From: Bacillus sp. CECT 9360
Lineage (GTDB): Bacteria; Bacillota; Bacilli; Bacillales; DSM-1321
NCBI RefSeq assembly: GCF_918741275.1
Contig: NZ_CAKKNA010000008.1
Coordinates: 157,333-221,332, forward strand
Direction of reading: 5' to 3'
DNA length: 64,000 nt
Both the position numbers and the translations under genes were made by a program. The notes beneath the pieces were generated by a model. The model did no database searches and was not told the origin of the DNA. It saw only the letters and a program-made list of their open reading frames with translations. The number at the start of each line of letters is the position of its first letter. Position 1 is the first letter of the stretch. Shown one piece after another: positions 56,084 to 64,000 of this stretch.

Positions 56084-56205
56084 GAAAAGCGCAAGCGCCG
56101 TCTAAATAAGGAAGAACGACTAAGACCCACGTCTTTATGTCTTCGTCGGCGCAAGTCACGTCCTGTACGTCGTAGCTAGAAATGTGTCAAAGTTAAAAAA
56201 GTTAT
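56084..56205 (+). repeat. Dispersed intergenic repeat, copy D
   Basis: Between codY and flgB. It begins GAAAAGCGCAAGCGCCG (preceded by TAA), continues GGAAGAACGACTAAGAC, CACGTCTTTATGTCTTCG, GCGCAAGTCACGTCCTGTACG, then TCGTAGCTAGA and TCAAAGTTAAA. Same orientation as the others. Most complete of the compact copies; closest to copy E apart from the segment E lacks. Confidence 0.75.
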
Positions 56206-56214
56206 TATTTTTCC

Positions 56215-56253
56215 AAAAAAAAAGACAGTCCCTAATAGTACAGGGACTGTCTT
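56215..56253 (-). terminator. Intrinsic terminator of codY
   Basis: Perfect 12-bp stem AAGACAGTCCCT/AGGGACTGTCTT with an eight-base loop (56222-56253), followed in the RNA by about nine U (A-run 56215-56223). It ends the trmFO-xerC-hslV-hslU-codY transcript. Confidence 0.9.
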
Positions 56254-56263
56254 CTACTGATTA

Positions 56264-57043
56264 TTAATTGTTTTTCAGCTTTTCCAATTCAAGGAGAAAC
56301 TTATCATTAAGAACCTTGATATACGTACCTTTCATACCCAATGAGCGAGATTCAATGACACCGGCACTTTCCAGTTTTCTCAAGGCATTGACGATTACTG
56401 AGCGGGTAATTCCGACTCTGTCCGCAATTTTTGAAGCAACAAGGAGACCTTCGTTACCTTTTAATTCTTCAAAAATATGTTCAATTGCCTCAAGTTCACT
56501 GTATGAAAGTGAACTGATCGCCATTTGCACCACTGCCTTGCTTCTAGCTTGTTCCTCAATTTCTTCCGATTTCTCACGAAGGATTTCCATCCCAACTACT
56601 GTTGCGCCGTATTCTGCAAGAATCAGATCATCATCATGAAACTTTTCCTGTAGACGGGCCAGGATTAATGTACCGAGGCGTTCGCCCCCGCCAATAATCG
56701 GCACGACCGTTGTCAGTCCGCTTGCGAACAATTCCTTATTCTCAATCGGAAACGCTGTGTACTCACTATTAATGTCGAGATTTGAAGATGTTTCCTGTAC
56801 ATTGAACAGGTTTTTCGTATACTCTTCCGGGAATTGTCTGTCTTCTAGCATTTGAACCATACGTTCATTTTCAATTTGCTGGTTGATAGCAAATCCCAAA
56901 AGCTTTCCACGTCTGGACACTACAAAAACATTTGATTCAATTACATCAGTAAGGCTTTCTGCCATTTCTTTAAAATTGACTGGTTTGCCGGCAGTGTTTT
57001 GAAGCATGGCGTTAATCTTTCTTGTTTTTCCTAATAAATCCAT
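56264..57043 (-). CDS. codY: Global transcriptional repressor CodY
   Basis: GTP- and branched-chain-amino-acid-sensing regulator of stationary-phase genes, including motility in B. subtilis. 259 residues: GAF sensor domain (about 1-155, [20 protein letters not shown] and [16 protein letters not shown]), then a winged helix ([26 protein letters not shown], about 200-240). AGGAGG precedes the ATG. Directly downstream of hslU; a strong terminator follows. Confidence 0.98.
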   Translation of the reverse strand: MDLLGKTRKINAMLQNTAGKPVNFKEMAESLTDVIESNVFVVSRRGKLLGFAINQQIENERMVQMLEDRQFPEEYTKNLFNVQETSSNLDINSEYTAFPIENKELFASGLTTVVPIIGGGERLGTLILARLQEKFHDDDLILAEYGATVVGMEILREKSEEIEEQARSKAVVQMAISSLSYSELEAIEHIFEELKGNEGLLVASKIADRVGITRSVIVNALRKLESAGVIESRSLGMKGTYIKVLNDKFLLELEKLKNN

Positions 57044-57110
57044 TACAAAATTTCCTCCTAATAAAACTTAAGTACTATATTATTTTAGCAAATAATTATG
57101 GAAGCGACAG

Positions 57111-58523
57111 TTACAAAATAAACTGGCTTAGGTCTTTGTTTCTCGAAATCGATCCAAGCTTTTCTTCCACATATTGTGGTGTAATTGTAATTTTTTCCAT
57201 TGTAATATCAGGCGCCTCAAAGGATAAATCCTCCAGCAGCCTCTCCATAATCGTATGCAATCTTCTTGCGCCGATGTTATCTGTATTCTGATTCACTTCG
57301 AAAGCAACTTCGGCAATCTTATTAATAGCATCGTCAGAAAATTCAATTTCTATACCTTCTGTTTCCAACAATGCCACATATTGCTTTAATAAGGCATTGT
57401 CCGGTTCATGCAAAATACGGACAAAGTCTTCGACGGTCAGTTTTTTTAGTTCCACCCTGATCGGGAACCTTCCCTGCAATTCAGGGATTAAATCGGAAGG
57501 CTTCGCCATATGGAATGCCCCGGCTGCCATAAATAAAACATGGTCAGTTTTAACTGAGCCATACTTGGTTACGACCGTCGACCCTTCGACGATTGGGAGG
57601 ATGTCACGTTGAACGCCTTCTCTTGAAACATCAGCCGACGAGCCTCCTGATTGTTTGCTGGCGATTTTATCAATTTCATCGATAAAGATGATGCCAGTTT
57701 GTTCTGCGCGGAGAACCGCTTCCTGGGTCACTTCATCCATATCGATGAGCTTGGATGCTTCTTCATTCGTAAGCACTGTCCGGGCTTCGCTAACCTTCAA
57801 TTTACGCTTTTTCTTTTTCTTCGGCATCAAACTGCCTAAAGCATCCTGCATATTCATACCCATCTGCTCCATGCCAGAACCCTGGAGCATATCGAACATG
57901 GACGGCTGCTGTTCCTCCACCTCAACAGTGATAACCTCATTCTCCAATTCGCCCTTTAACAGCTTATCTTCCACGATCCTTCTTCTTTGTTTCAAATTTA
58001 ATTCTTCATCGTTGCTCGTGTCATTTTCCGCCTGCCCGTTATTGCCTCCACCAAAAAGTACTTCTAACGGATTCTTGAAATTATTCTGTTTCTTTGCCGA
58101 GGGAACGAGAAGCTCTACAAGTCTCTTATTAGCATTTTGGTCAGCGAGTTCCATGACGCTCGCTTTCTTTTCCTCCTTGACTAATCGGCCGGATGTTTCG
58201 ACAAGGTCGCGTACCATGGATTCCACATCTCTTCCCACATATCCGACCTCGGTAAATTTCGTAGCTTCCACCTTAACGAAAGGCGCTCCTACCAATTTAG
58301 CCAGGCGCCGCGCGATCTCGGTCTTACCAACGCCGGTTGGGCCGATCATCAAAATATTCTTCGGTACCACTTCATCCCGAAGCCGGTCATCCAGCAAACT
58401 GCGGCGGTAGCGATTGCGCAGCGCAACCGCAACTGCGCGCTTTGCATCATTCTGCCCTACAATATATTGATCCAGCTTCTCGACAATCTGTCTTGGAGTT
58501 AGATTAGTTTTATTGCCTTGCAT
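57111..58523 (-). CDS. hslU: HslU (ClpY) ATPase subunit of the HslUV protease
   Basis: AAA+ unfoldase feeding HslV. 470 residues from ATG 58523, with AAAGGAG upstream. Walker A GPTGVGKT at 61-68, I-domain insertion (about 110-240), Walker [13 protein letters not shown] near 260, and sensor/arginine region [20 protein letters not shown] near the end. ClpXP-like fold without a zinc finger. Between hslV and codY (67-base gap, no terminator). Confidence 0.97.
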   Translation of the reverse strand: MQGNKTNLTPRQIVEKLDQYIVGQNDAKRAVAVALRNRYRRSLLDDRLRDEVVPKNILMIGPTGVGKTEIARRLAKLVGAPFVKVEATKFTEVGYVGRDVESMVRDLVETSGRLVKEEKKASVMELADQNANKRLVELLVPSAKKQNNFKNPLEVLFGGGNNGQAENDTSNDEELNLKQRRRIVEDKLLKGELENEVITVEVEEQQPSMFDMLQGSGMEQMGMNMQDALGSLMPKKKKKRKLKVSEARTVLTNEEASKLIDMDEVTQEAVLRAEQTGIIFIDEIDKIASKQSGGSSADVSREGVQRDILPIVEGSTVVTKYGSVKTDHVLFMAAGAFHMAKPSDLIPELQGRFPIRVELKKLTVEDFVRILHEPDNALLKQYVALLETEGIEIEFSDDAINKIAEVAFEVNQNTDNIGARRLHTIMERLLEDLSFEAPDITMEKITITPQYVEEKLGSISRNKDLSQFIL

Positions 58524-58541
58524 ACCTGCCACTCCTTTCGT

Positions 58542-59084
58542 TTACAACTCTTCTACGATAATATTCGTATTTGTATACACACAAATCTCGGCTGCTATTT
58601 GAAGTGATGCCTGTGCAATTTCTTTTGCGGTTAAGTGGTCGCCTGAAAAACGCTTCAAGGCCCTTCCGGCTGAAAGTGCATAGTTGCCGCCTGAACCGAT
58701 TGCAAGAATACCATCATCCGGTTCAATGACTTCGCCCGTGCCGGAAACTAGCAACAAATCTTCTTTATTCATGACGATGAGCATCGCTTCTAGCTTTCGG
58801 AGTACAGTGTCACTGCGCCACTGTTTCGCCAGTTCTACGGCCGCGCGCTGTAAATTACCGTTATACTCTTCCAATTTAGCTTCAAATAATTCAAATAGTG
58901 TAAACGCGTCAGCAACAGACCCGGCAAAACCAGCAAGCACATTTCCATTAAAGATCCTTCTTACCTTTCTTGCTGTGTGTTTCATCACAACAGCGTTGCC
59001 CAATGTCACCTGTCCGTCCCCGGACATGGCGTATTCACCCTTATGATGGACCGCGAAAATAGTCGTTGCATGGAAATTACTCAT
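58542..59084 (-). CDS. hslV: HslV (ClpQ) peptidase subunit
   Basis: Proteasome-like peptidase, 180 residues. The N-terminus is [20 protein letters not shown]: Ser2 is in the position that B. subtilis ClpQ (CodW) uses as an unusual serine nucleophile, while Thr7-Thr8 align with the threonines of the E. coli protein. [20 protein letters not shown], the catalytic-core [20 protein letters not shown] and [18 protein letters not shown] are intact. Confidence 0.97.
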   Translation of the reverse strand: MSNFHATTIFAVHHKGEYAMSGDGQVTLGNAVVMKHTARKVRRIFNGNVLAGFAGSVADAFTLFELFEAKLEEYNGNLQRAAVELAKQWRSDTVLRKLEAMLIVMNKEDLLLVSGTGEVIEPDDGILAIGSGGNYALSAGRALKRFSGDHLTAKEIAQASLQIAAEICVYTNTNIIVEEL

Positions 59085-59106
59085 AAAAGTCTCCTTTCAG
59101 AAGCGA

Positions 59107-60009
59107 TTATGCCCGAGGATGTGAGGCATTATATACTTTACGCAGCTGCTCCTTCGTTACATGAGTATAAATCTGCGTGGAAGAAATGTTAGAATGGCCT
59201 AACAATTCCTGGACTGTCCGTAAATCAGCTCCGTTGTTTAATAAGTGTGTAGCAAAGGAATGGCGGAGCATATGCGGATGCAAGCTGCCATCGCCAGTTG
59301 CCTTTTTAATCAATCCATTTAATATATAACGGACTCCTCTTGGGGTTAAAGCGTCACCGCGAAAGTTGACGAACAGTTGAGAATGAGACTTGTTCTTGCC
59401 ATCCAGCAGTTGCCCCCTGCTTTCCTTTATGTAAATCTGGATAGCTTGTTTGGCAAAATTGCCTAATGGTACGTAACGATCCTTTTTTCCTTTACCGTGA
59501 ACTAGAATCATCCCAAGGGAAAAATCGATATCCTGCATCTGAATAGCACAGCATTCGCTGACCCGGATACCCGTGGCATAAAGAAGTTCTAACAAGGCGG
59601 AATCCCTTAAACCGAGCGGTGTATCCTTGTTGAGCGAAGAAAACAGGGTGCCCAGTTCCTCCTCGTACATGAACCTTGGAAGCATTTGGTCCTTTTTGGG
59701 CAGTGAAACGAGGGCAAAAGGATTCTCCGTTACAAGAACTTCCCGCATCATAAATTTATAAAAACTTCGCAGACACGATGTCTTTCTGGCAATTGAACGC
59801 TTCGAAAGATTATCGTCATACAACTTTGTAAGGTATAATCTGGCGTCAAAATACTCAACCGCCTGCAAATTGTCGATTCCTTGTTCAGACATGAACATGA
59901 GAAATTCATTTATATCTCGCGTATAATGGTCGATTGTATATGGTGAGCAGTTTTTTTCAATTTGTAAGTATTCGATAAAAGACTGTAGGGAAGAGTTCTC
60001 AATAGTCAT
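59107..60009 (-). CDS. xerC: Tyrosine recombinase XerC (CodV)
   Basis: Site-specific recombinase resolving chromosome dimers at dif with XerD; called codV in B. subtilis. 300 residues from ATG 60009, set by GGGGGGTGA. N-terminal SAM-like DNA-binding core (FIEYLQIEKNCSPYTIDHYT), catalytic Arg in ATGIRVSECCAI, Lys in GKGKKDRYVPL, HMLRHSFATHLL, and LGHSNISSTQIYTHVT with the nucleophilic Tyr. First of the codV-hslV-hslU-codY group. Confidence 0.97.
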   Translation of the reverse strand: MTIENSSLQSFIEYLQIEKNCSPYTIDHYTRDINEFLMFMSEQGIDNLQAVEYFDARLYLTKLYDDNLSKRSIARKTSCLRSFYKFMMREVLVTENPFALVSLPKKDQMLPRFMYEEELGTLFSSLNKDTPLGLRDSALLELLYATGIRVSECCAIQMQDIDFSLGMILVHGKGKKDRYVPLGNFAKQAIQIYIKESRGQLLDGKNKSHSQLFVNFRGDALTPRGVRYILNGLIKKATGDGSLHPHMLRHSFATHLLNNGADLRTVQELLGHSNISSTQIYTHVTKEQLRKVYNASHPRA

Positions 60010-60070
60010 TATATTCACCCCCCAAAGGCTTTTAAATAGTATCACACTTTAAAACCCCAAGCAAATCATT

Positions 60071-61378
60071 TTACAAATTCTTCGCAAAATTCCGAATTGT
60101 TTCTAGCGCACGGTCGGCATACATTTCATTGCGCTCCATCTTACCTTTAATTTTCACTTCTAACTCAGGAAATAAACCGAAATTAGCATTCATAGGCTGA
60201 AAAGTTTTCGCATTCGTCGATGTGATATAACGAGCCATGCTTCCCATTGCCGTTTCCGCGGGAAAGCTTACCGGGTCGTGGCCCTGTGCTACTTTTGCCG
60301 CGTTAATTCCCGCAATCAAGCCGGATGCCGCGGATTCAACATATCCCTCTACACCAGTCATCTGTCCCGCGAAAAACAAATCATCGCGGTTCTTGAACTG
60401 ATAGGTTGGGCGCAAAACCTTAGGGGAGTTAATAAAAGTATTGCGGTGCATTACGCCGTAACGAACGATTTCAGCATTCTCAAGACCAGGAATTAACTGA
60501 AGCACTTCCTTTTGAGGCCCCCATTTTAAATGTGTTTGAAAACCGACAATATTATATAAAGTCCCTGCTGCGTCATCCTGTCTTAGTTGCACGACGGCAA
60601 ATGGTCTTTTTCCTGTTTTCGGATCTTCTAGACCTACTGGCTTGAGCGGTCCGAACAGCATCGTCTTTTTGCCTCTGGATGCCATGACTTCAATCGGCAT
60701 GCAGCCTTCGAAGAAGATTTCTTTTTCAAATTCCTTCAAAGGAACCGTTTCCGCTGCGATAAGCGCTTCATAAAAACGGTTGAACTCTTCTTCTGTCATC
60801 GGACAGTTCAGATAAGCAGCTTCTCCCTTATCGTATCGGGATTTCAGATAAACTTTGTCCATGTCTATGCTGTCTTTTTCGAGAATGGGTGCCGCTGCGT
60901 CATAAAAGTATAGATACTCTTCCTCCATGATTTCCTGCAGTTTTTTGGAAAGGGCCTGGCTTGTCAGCGGACCGGTTGCAATGACAGTCGGACCTTCCGG
61001 TATTTCGGTGACTTCTTCGTTAACGACGGTCACGTTTGGATGATTTTTCACCAATTCGGTCACTCTGCCGGCAAACTCATGGCGATCCACGGCAAGCGCG
61101 CCTCCTGCCGGGACCGAAGAGGCATCTGCGGATGATATGATCACAGAGTCAAGCAGACGCATTTCTTCCTTTAATACACCTACCGCATTCGTGAGTGTAT
61201 TGGCACGGAGTGAGTTGCTGCAAACAAGTTCAGCGAATTTATCCGTATGATGGGCAGGTGTTTGTTTCACCGGACGCATTTCATACAACTTTACCTTCAA
61301 TCCGCTTTTAACAATCTGCCAGGCCGCTTCGCTGCCGGCGAGTCCTGCTCCAATTACGTTCACTGTTGTTTCTTTCAT
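60071..61378 (-). CDS. trmFO: tRNA m5U54 methyltransferase TrmFO (Gid)
   Basis: Folate- and FAD-dependent enzyme making ribothymidine-54 in the tRNA T-loop. 435 residues; FAD-binding [11 protein letters not shown] from residue 10, [20 protein letters not shown] (catalytic Cys region), [20 protein letters not shown] with the second conserved Cys, and [20 protein letters not shown] near the C-terminus. AGGGAGG precedes the ATG. A weak TTGTAA-17-TATGTT pair lies at 61397-61425, but it leaves almost no leader, so it is not listed as a promoter. Confidence 0.97.
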   Translation of the reverse strand: MKETTVNVIGAGLAGSEAAWQIVKSGLKVKLYEMRPVKQTPAHHTDKFAELVCSNSLRANTLTNAVGVLKEEMRLLDSVIISSADASSVPAGGALAVDRHEFAGRVTELVKNHPNVTVVNEEVTEIPEGPTVIATGPLTSQALSKKLQEIMEEEYLYFYDAAAPILEKDSIDMDKVYLKSRYDKGEAAYLNCPMTEEEFNRFYEALIAAETVPLKEFEKEIFFEGCMPIEVMASRGKKTMLFGPLKPVGLEDPKTGKRPFAVVQLRQDDAAGTLYNIVGFQTHLKWGPQKEVLQLIPGLENAEIVRYGVMHRNTFINSPKVLRPTYQFKNRDDLFFAGQMTGVEGYVESAASGLIAGINAAKVAQGHDPVSFPAETAMGSMARYITSTNAKTFQPMNANFGLFPELEVKIKGKMERNEMYADRALETIRNFAKNL

Positions 61379-61566
61379 TTTACGAACCTCCCTGTAAACA
61401 TATGATAAAACTTATTGGTTTACAAATTTATTTTACTCTCATGATTGTTTCGTACGAGATTCCCTCTATGATCTTCTCAGCAAAGAGAAATTAAGCTGAA
61501 TTAAGCAGTTTGTCCACTGCACATTTTACAATACGTTTTATAAAGTTAAAAGTTTCGTGATTATAA

Positions 61567-61667
61567 GAAAAGCGCAAGCGCCCTTGCAAGTAAGGAAGAA
61601 CGACTAAGACCGCCACGTCCTGTGCGTCGTAGCTGGACATCTATCAAAGTTAAAAAAGTTATACTTT
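61567..61667 (+). repeat. Dispersed intergenic repeat, copy E (deleted form)
   Basis: In the 332-base trmFO-topA gap. It begins TAAGAAAAGCGCAAGCGCCC and has GTAAGGAAGAACGACTAAG, CACGTCCTGTGCGTCG, TAGCTGGACATCTATC and AAAGTTAAA. Compared with copy D, one hairpin (from TTATGTC through GGCGCAAGT) is missing exactly between two CACGTC direct repeats. Outside it, 61379-61566 is AT-rich with nothing recognised beyond the possible weak trmFO promoter. Confidence 0.75.
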
Positions 61668-61682
61668 CTTTTCTGCGAAGCC

Positions 61683-61708
61683 AAAAAGGTGAGCGGATGC
61701 TCACCTTT
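61683..61708 (-). terminator. Intrinsic terminator of topA
   Basis: Perfect 7-bp GGTGAGC/GCTCACC stem with four-base loop (61688-61705), flanked by AAA/TTT and followed in the RNA by UUUUU (61683-61687). It begins right after the topA stop at 61711. Confidence 0.85.
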
Positions 61709-61710
61709 CG

Positions 61711-63786
61711 TCAACTTTGCGATGTTTCTTTGTAATCACAATGCATACATTGGACCTGTACACCTTTTTTCAGCTTCTTCTCTACCAGAGTACCCGCACA
61801 TTTAGGACACGGACGCGCGAGGGGCTTATCCCATGAAATGAATTCACAGCTCGGGTAACGGTCACAACCGTAAAAAATCCGTCGCTTTTTGCTTTTTCTT
61901 TCGATGATGTTGCCTTCTTTACAATTCGGACATTTCACACCGATTTCTTTAACGATCGGCTTCGTATTCCGGCAGTCGGGGAAATTGCTGCATGCCATGA
62001 ATTTACCGTAACGGCCCATTTTAAATACCATTGGGTTGCCGCAATTCTCACAATCCTCACCGGCCGGTTCATCCTTGATTTCTACTTTTTCCATTTCTGC
62101 TTCGGCTTTTACTAGATGAGTCTCGAAATCTCTGTAGAAGTTATCAATCACCTTGATCCACTCTACATTTCCTTCTTCAACATTATCAAATTCCTGTTCC
62201 ATTTTAGCTGTAAATTCCAGATCAAGAATGTCAGGGAAAAATTCAAGGATCAATTCCAGGACAATCTCCCCCATCTCTGTCGGGACAAAGCGTTTATTAT
62301 CGAGAGCTACATAGCCTCTTTTCTGGATTGTATCCAATGTAGGGGCATAGGTAGACGGACGGCCGATTCCAAGCTCTTCAAGCGTCTTTACAAGACGGGC
62401 TTCTGTATAGCGTGGAGGCGGCTGTGTGAAATGCTGCTTTGGTTCGATGTCCTTAACGACGACCTTTTCACCAACCGCTATATCCGGCAGCATATTCTCT
62501 TTTTCTTCTACGTTATCGTCTGACCCTTCCACATATACCTTCATAAACCCGGGGAATTTCACCTTGGAACCGTTGGCACGGAAAATGACTTCTCCATTTT
62601 TAAGGTCGATGCTCATCGTGTCCATTACCGCAGAAGCCATCTGGCTTGCGACAAACCGTTCCCAGATTAATTTATACAGTCTGAATTGGTCTTTTGATAG
62701 ATATTCCTTTACCGATCCCGGGTCCCGCAATGTGCTAGTAGGCCGGACCGCTTCATGGGCATCCTGGGAATTACTTTGTTTTTTTTCTTTTCTTTCCTCA
62801 TCCGGGATGAACTCCCTCCCGTATGCGTTCTTGATATAGCCGGCTGCTTCAGCCTTGGCAACTTCCGAAATGCGGGTTGAGTCGGTTCTCATATACGTAA
62901 TCAGACCGACTGTTCCTTCCTTGCCGATCGCGATTCCCTCGTACAGCTGCTGCGCGAGCATCATTGTCTTCCTGGCTCGGAAGTTTAGTTTCCTAGCTGC
63001 TTCCTGCTGCAGGGATGAAGTCGTAAACGGTACGGCGGGATGTCGCTTTCTTTCTTTTTTGGAAACAGCGGCGATCTCAAACTCGTTGCCGTTTACTGCT
63101 CCGAGAACCTTTTTGGTGTCATCTTCCGAATGAAGCTCAACACGATCACCATTCATGCTGAAAAAAGAACCTTCAAACTGGTCTTTCCTTTTTATAAAGT
63201 CCGCTTTGATTGTCCAATATTCCTCTGGTATGAATTTCTTAATTTCCTTTTCACGGTCAATGATCATCCTTACGGCTACCGATTGTACCCGGCCCGCACT
63301 CAATCCTTTTTTGACTTTTTTCCATAAAAGCGGAGAAATGTTGTAGCCAACCAAACGGTCCAATACCCGTCTCGCCTGCTGGGCATCCACGAGATCCATG
63401 TTAATCGGCCTTGGCGTTTTAAAGGATTCCTTAATCGCATCCTTTGTAATCTCGTTAAAAACGACCCGGCAATCGGATGTAACATCCACATTAAGGCTAT
63501 GGGCTAGATGCCAGGCTATCGCTTCCCCTTCTCTATCGGGGTCAGCCGCCAGGTAAATCTTTTTTGCTTTTTTCGCGGCTGTTTTTAATTCCTTCAATAC
63601 CGGGCCCTTGCCGCGTATCGTTATATACTTCGGGTCAAAGTTATGTTCGACATCAACGCCCATCTGACTCTTCGGCAAATCGCGAATATGTCCCATTGAT
63701 GCCTTCACTTTATATTTTTTTCCGAGATAGCGCTCTATTGTTTTTGCCTTTGCGGGTGATTCCACAATCACTAAGTAATCTGACAT
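61711..63786 (-). CDS. topA: DNA topoisomerase I
   Basis: Relaxes negative supercoils. 691 residues. TOPRIM domain at the N-terminus: [20 protein letters not shown] and the DxD motif in [20 protein letters not shown]. Catalytic Tyr in [20 protein letters not shown]. Three C-terminal four-cysteine zinc ribbons: [62 protein letters not shown] precedes the ATG; own promoter and terminator are visible. Confidence 0.98.
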   Translation of the reverse strand: MSDYLVIVESPAKAKTIERYLGKKYKVKASMGHIRDLPKSQMGVDVEHNFDPKYITIRGKGPVLKELKTAAKKAKKIYLAADPDREGEAIAWHLAHSLNVDVTSDCRVVFNEITKDAIKESFKTPRPINMDLVDAQQARRVLDRLVGYNISPLLWKKVKKGLSAGRVQSVAVRMIIDREKEIKKFIPEEYWTIKADFIKRKDQFEGSFFSMNGDRVELHSEDDTKKVLGAVNGNEFEIAAVSKKERKRHPAVPFTTSSLQQEAARKLNFRARKTMMLAQQLYEGIAIGKEGTVGLITYMRTDSTRISEVAKAEAAGYIKNAYGREFIPDEERKEKKQSNSQDAHEAVRPTSTLRDPGSVKEYLSKDQFRLYKLIWERFVASQMASAVMDTMSIDLKNGEVIFRANGSKVKFPGFMKVYVEGSDDNVEEKENMLPDIAVGEKVVVKDIEPKQHFTQPPPRYTEARLVKTLEELGIGRPSTYAPTLDTIQKRGYVALDNKRFVPTEMGEIVLELILEFFPDILDLEFTAKMEQEFDNVEEGNVEWIKVIDNFYRDFETHLVKAEAEMEKVEIKDEPAGEDCENCGNPMVFKMGRYGKFMACSNFPDCRNTKPIVKEIGVKCPNCKEGNIIERKSKKRRIFYGCDRYPSCEFISWDKPLARPCPKCAGTLVEKKLKKGVQVQCMHCDYKETSQS

Positions 63787-63826
63787 TCAAATAATCCTCC
63801 TCACGAGGTGATATAAATCTTCACTA

Positions 63827-63855
63827 TTATTAGTCGTAATAAATCCATTTGTCAA
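63827..63855 (-). promoter_or_regulatory. Sigma-A promoter for topA
   Basis: Minus-strand perfect -35 TTGACA (63850-63855), 17-base spacer, TAATAA (63827-63832), about 40 bases upstream of the ATG. The leader contains a small CCTC/GAGG hairpin touching the ribosome binding site. Confidence 0.7.
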
Positions 63856-63982
63856 TGCTTTATAACATTTATCGTCTATTTCAACATTTTTATTTAAAAA
63901 TTTCAACTAATTTGAGAAAGAATGATCAAATAGTTTTTTCTATATAATTAATGATTTAATGATTTAATTTTGGCTCATTCAT

Positions 63983-64000
63983 GTGAAACCAGAGTTTCAC
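63983..64000. repeat. Inverted repeat at the window edge
   Basis: GTGAAAC-CAGA-GTTTCAC, a perfect 7-bp stem with a four-base loop, ends exactly at the last base. No U-tract follows on the minus strand, and the plus-strand continuation is outside the window. The 63856-63982 segment is AT-rich with an ATGATTTA direct repeat; no gene is seen there. Confidence 0.35.

Noticed and set aside
57655..58410. 251-codon open frame on the plus strand opposite hslU, and similar long plus-strand frames opposite pnp (1253-1963) and cheA (31805-32419)
   Set aside because: They lie entirely within highly conserved minus-strand genes and encode low-complexity Ser/Phe/Leu-rich peptides with no family resemblance; they are antisense shadows.
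61397..61425. TTGTAA-17-TATGTT as the trmFO promoter
   Set aside because: The implied start site would fall on or next to the Shine-Dalgarno sequence, leaving almost no leader, and the -10 is poor.

Overview
The window is a stretch of low-to-mid G+C Firmicutes chromosome, and every supported protein gene lies on the minus strand. Gene content and order match the conserved Bacillus block running from dprA/topA through codY, the fla/che operon, rpsB-tsf-pyrH-frr, uppS-cdsA-dxr-rasP-proS-polC and rimP-nusA-infB to truB-ribF-rpsO-pnp-ylxY-mlpA. SwrB-, SwrD-, FliY-, CheC/CheD- and CodY-type proteins, GGAGG ribosome binding sites and frequent GTG/TTG starts point to Bacillaceae. An additional FapA-family gene and a small unknown gene between sigD and swrB, together with a dispersed intergenic repeat, argue for a Bacillus sensu lato relative rather than B. 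subtilis itself.

Layout in the direction of transcription (high to low coordinates): topA (own sigma-A promoter and terminator); trmFO-xerC-hslV-hslU-codY ending in a strong terminator; a 540 bp gap with the probable fla/che promoter; then about 30 kb of motility and chemotaxis genes, flgB-flgC-fliE-fliF-fliG-fliH-fliI-fliJ-ylxF-fliK-flgD-(TIGR02530-type gene)-flgE-swrD-fliL-fliM-fliY-cheY-fliZ-fliP-fliQ-fliR-flhB-flhA-flhF-flhG-cheB-cheA-cheW-cheC-cheD-sigD-(FapA-like)-(unknown)-swrB. These encode basal body, rod, hook, C-ring, export apparatus, chemotaxis core and the late flagellar sigma factor. Next come rpsB (own promoter and terminator), tsf, pyrH-frr, uppS-cdsA-dxr-rasP-proS-polC (cell-envelope isoprenoids, phospholipid, intramembrane protease, tRNA charging, replicative polymerase), rimP-nusA-ylxR-ylxQ-infB-ylxP-rbfA-truB-ribF (ribosome maturation, transcription elongation, translation initiation, flavin synthesis), rpsO, pnp, ylxY and the first 41 codons of an M16 protease gene.

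The coding content is orthodox, and I found no defence system, prophage, insertion sequence, CRISPR array, tRNA or rRNA gene. The unusual material is non-coding: five same-orientation copies of a modular, hairpin-rich intergenic repeat (starting near TAAGAAAAGCGCAAGCGCC); a roughly 157 bp potentially structured segment between frr and uppS, closed by a 9-bp inverted repeat with a U-tract; mutually exclusive hairpins between cheA and cheW; a hairpin that buries the ylxY Shine-Dalgarno sequence; a 26 bp near-perfect palindrome upstream of fla/che; and terminators that interrupt gene pairs often co-transcribed (rpsB/tsf, rbfA/truB). Promoters and structures were found by eye, without folding or homology searches. 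Many starts were moved downstream of the longest open frame because a Shine-Dalgarno sequence fixes them.
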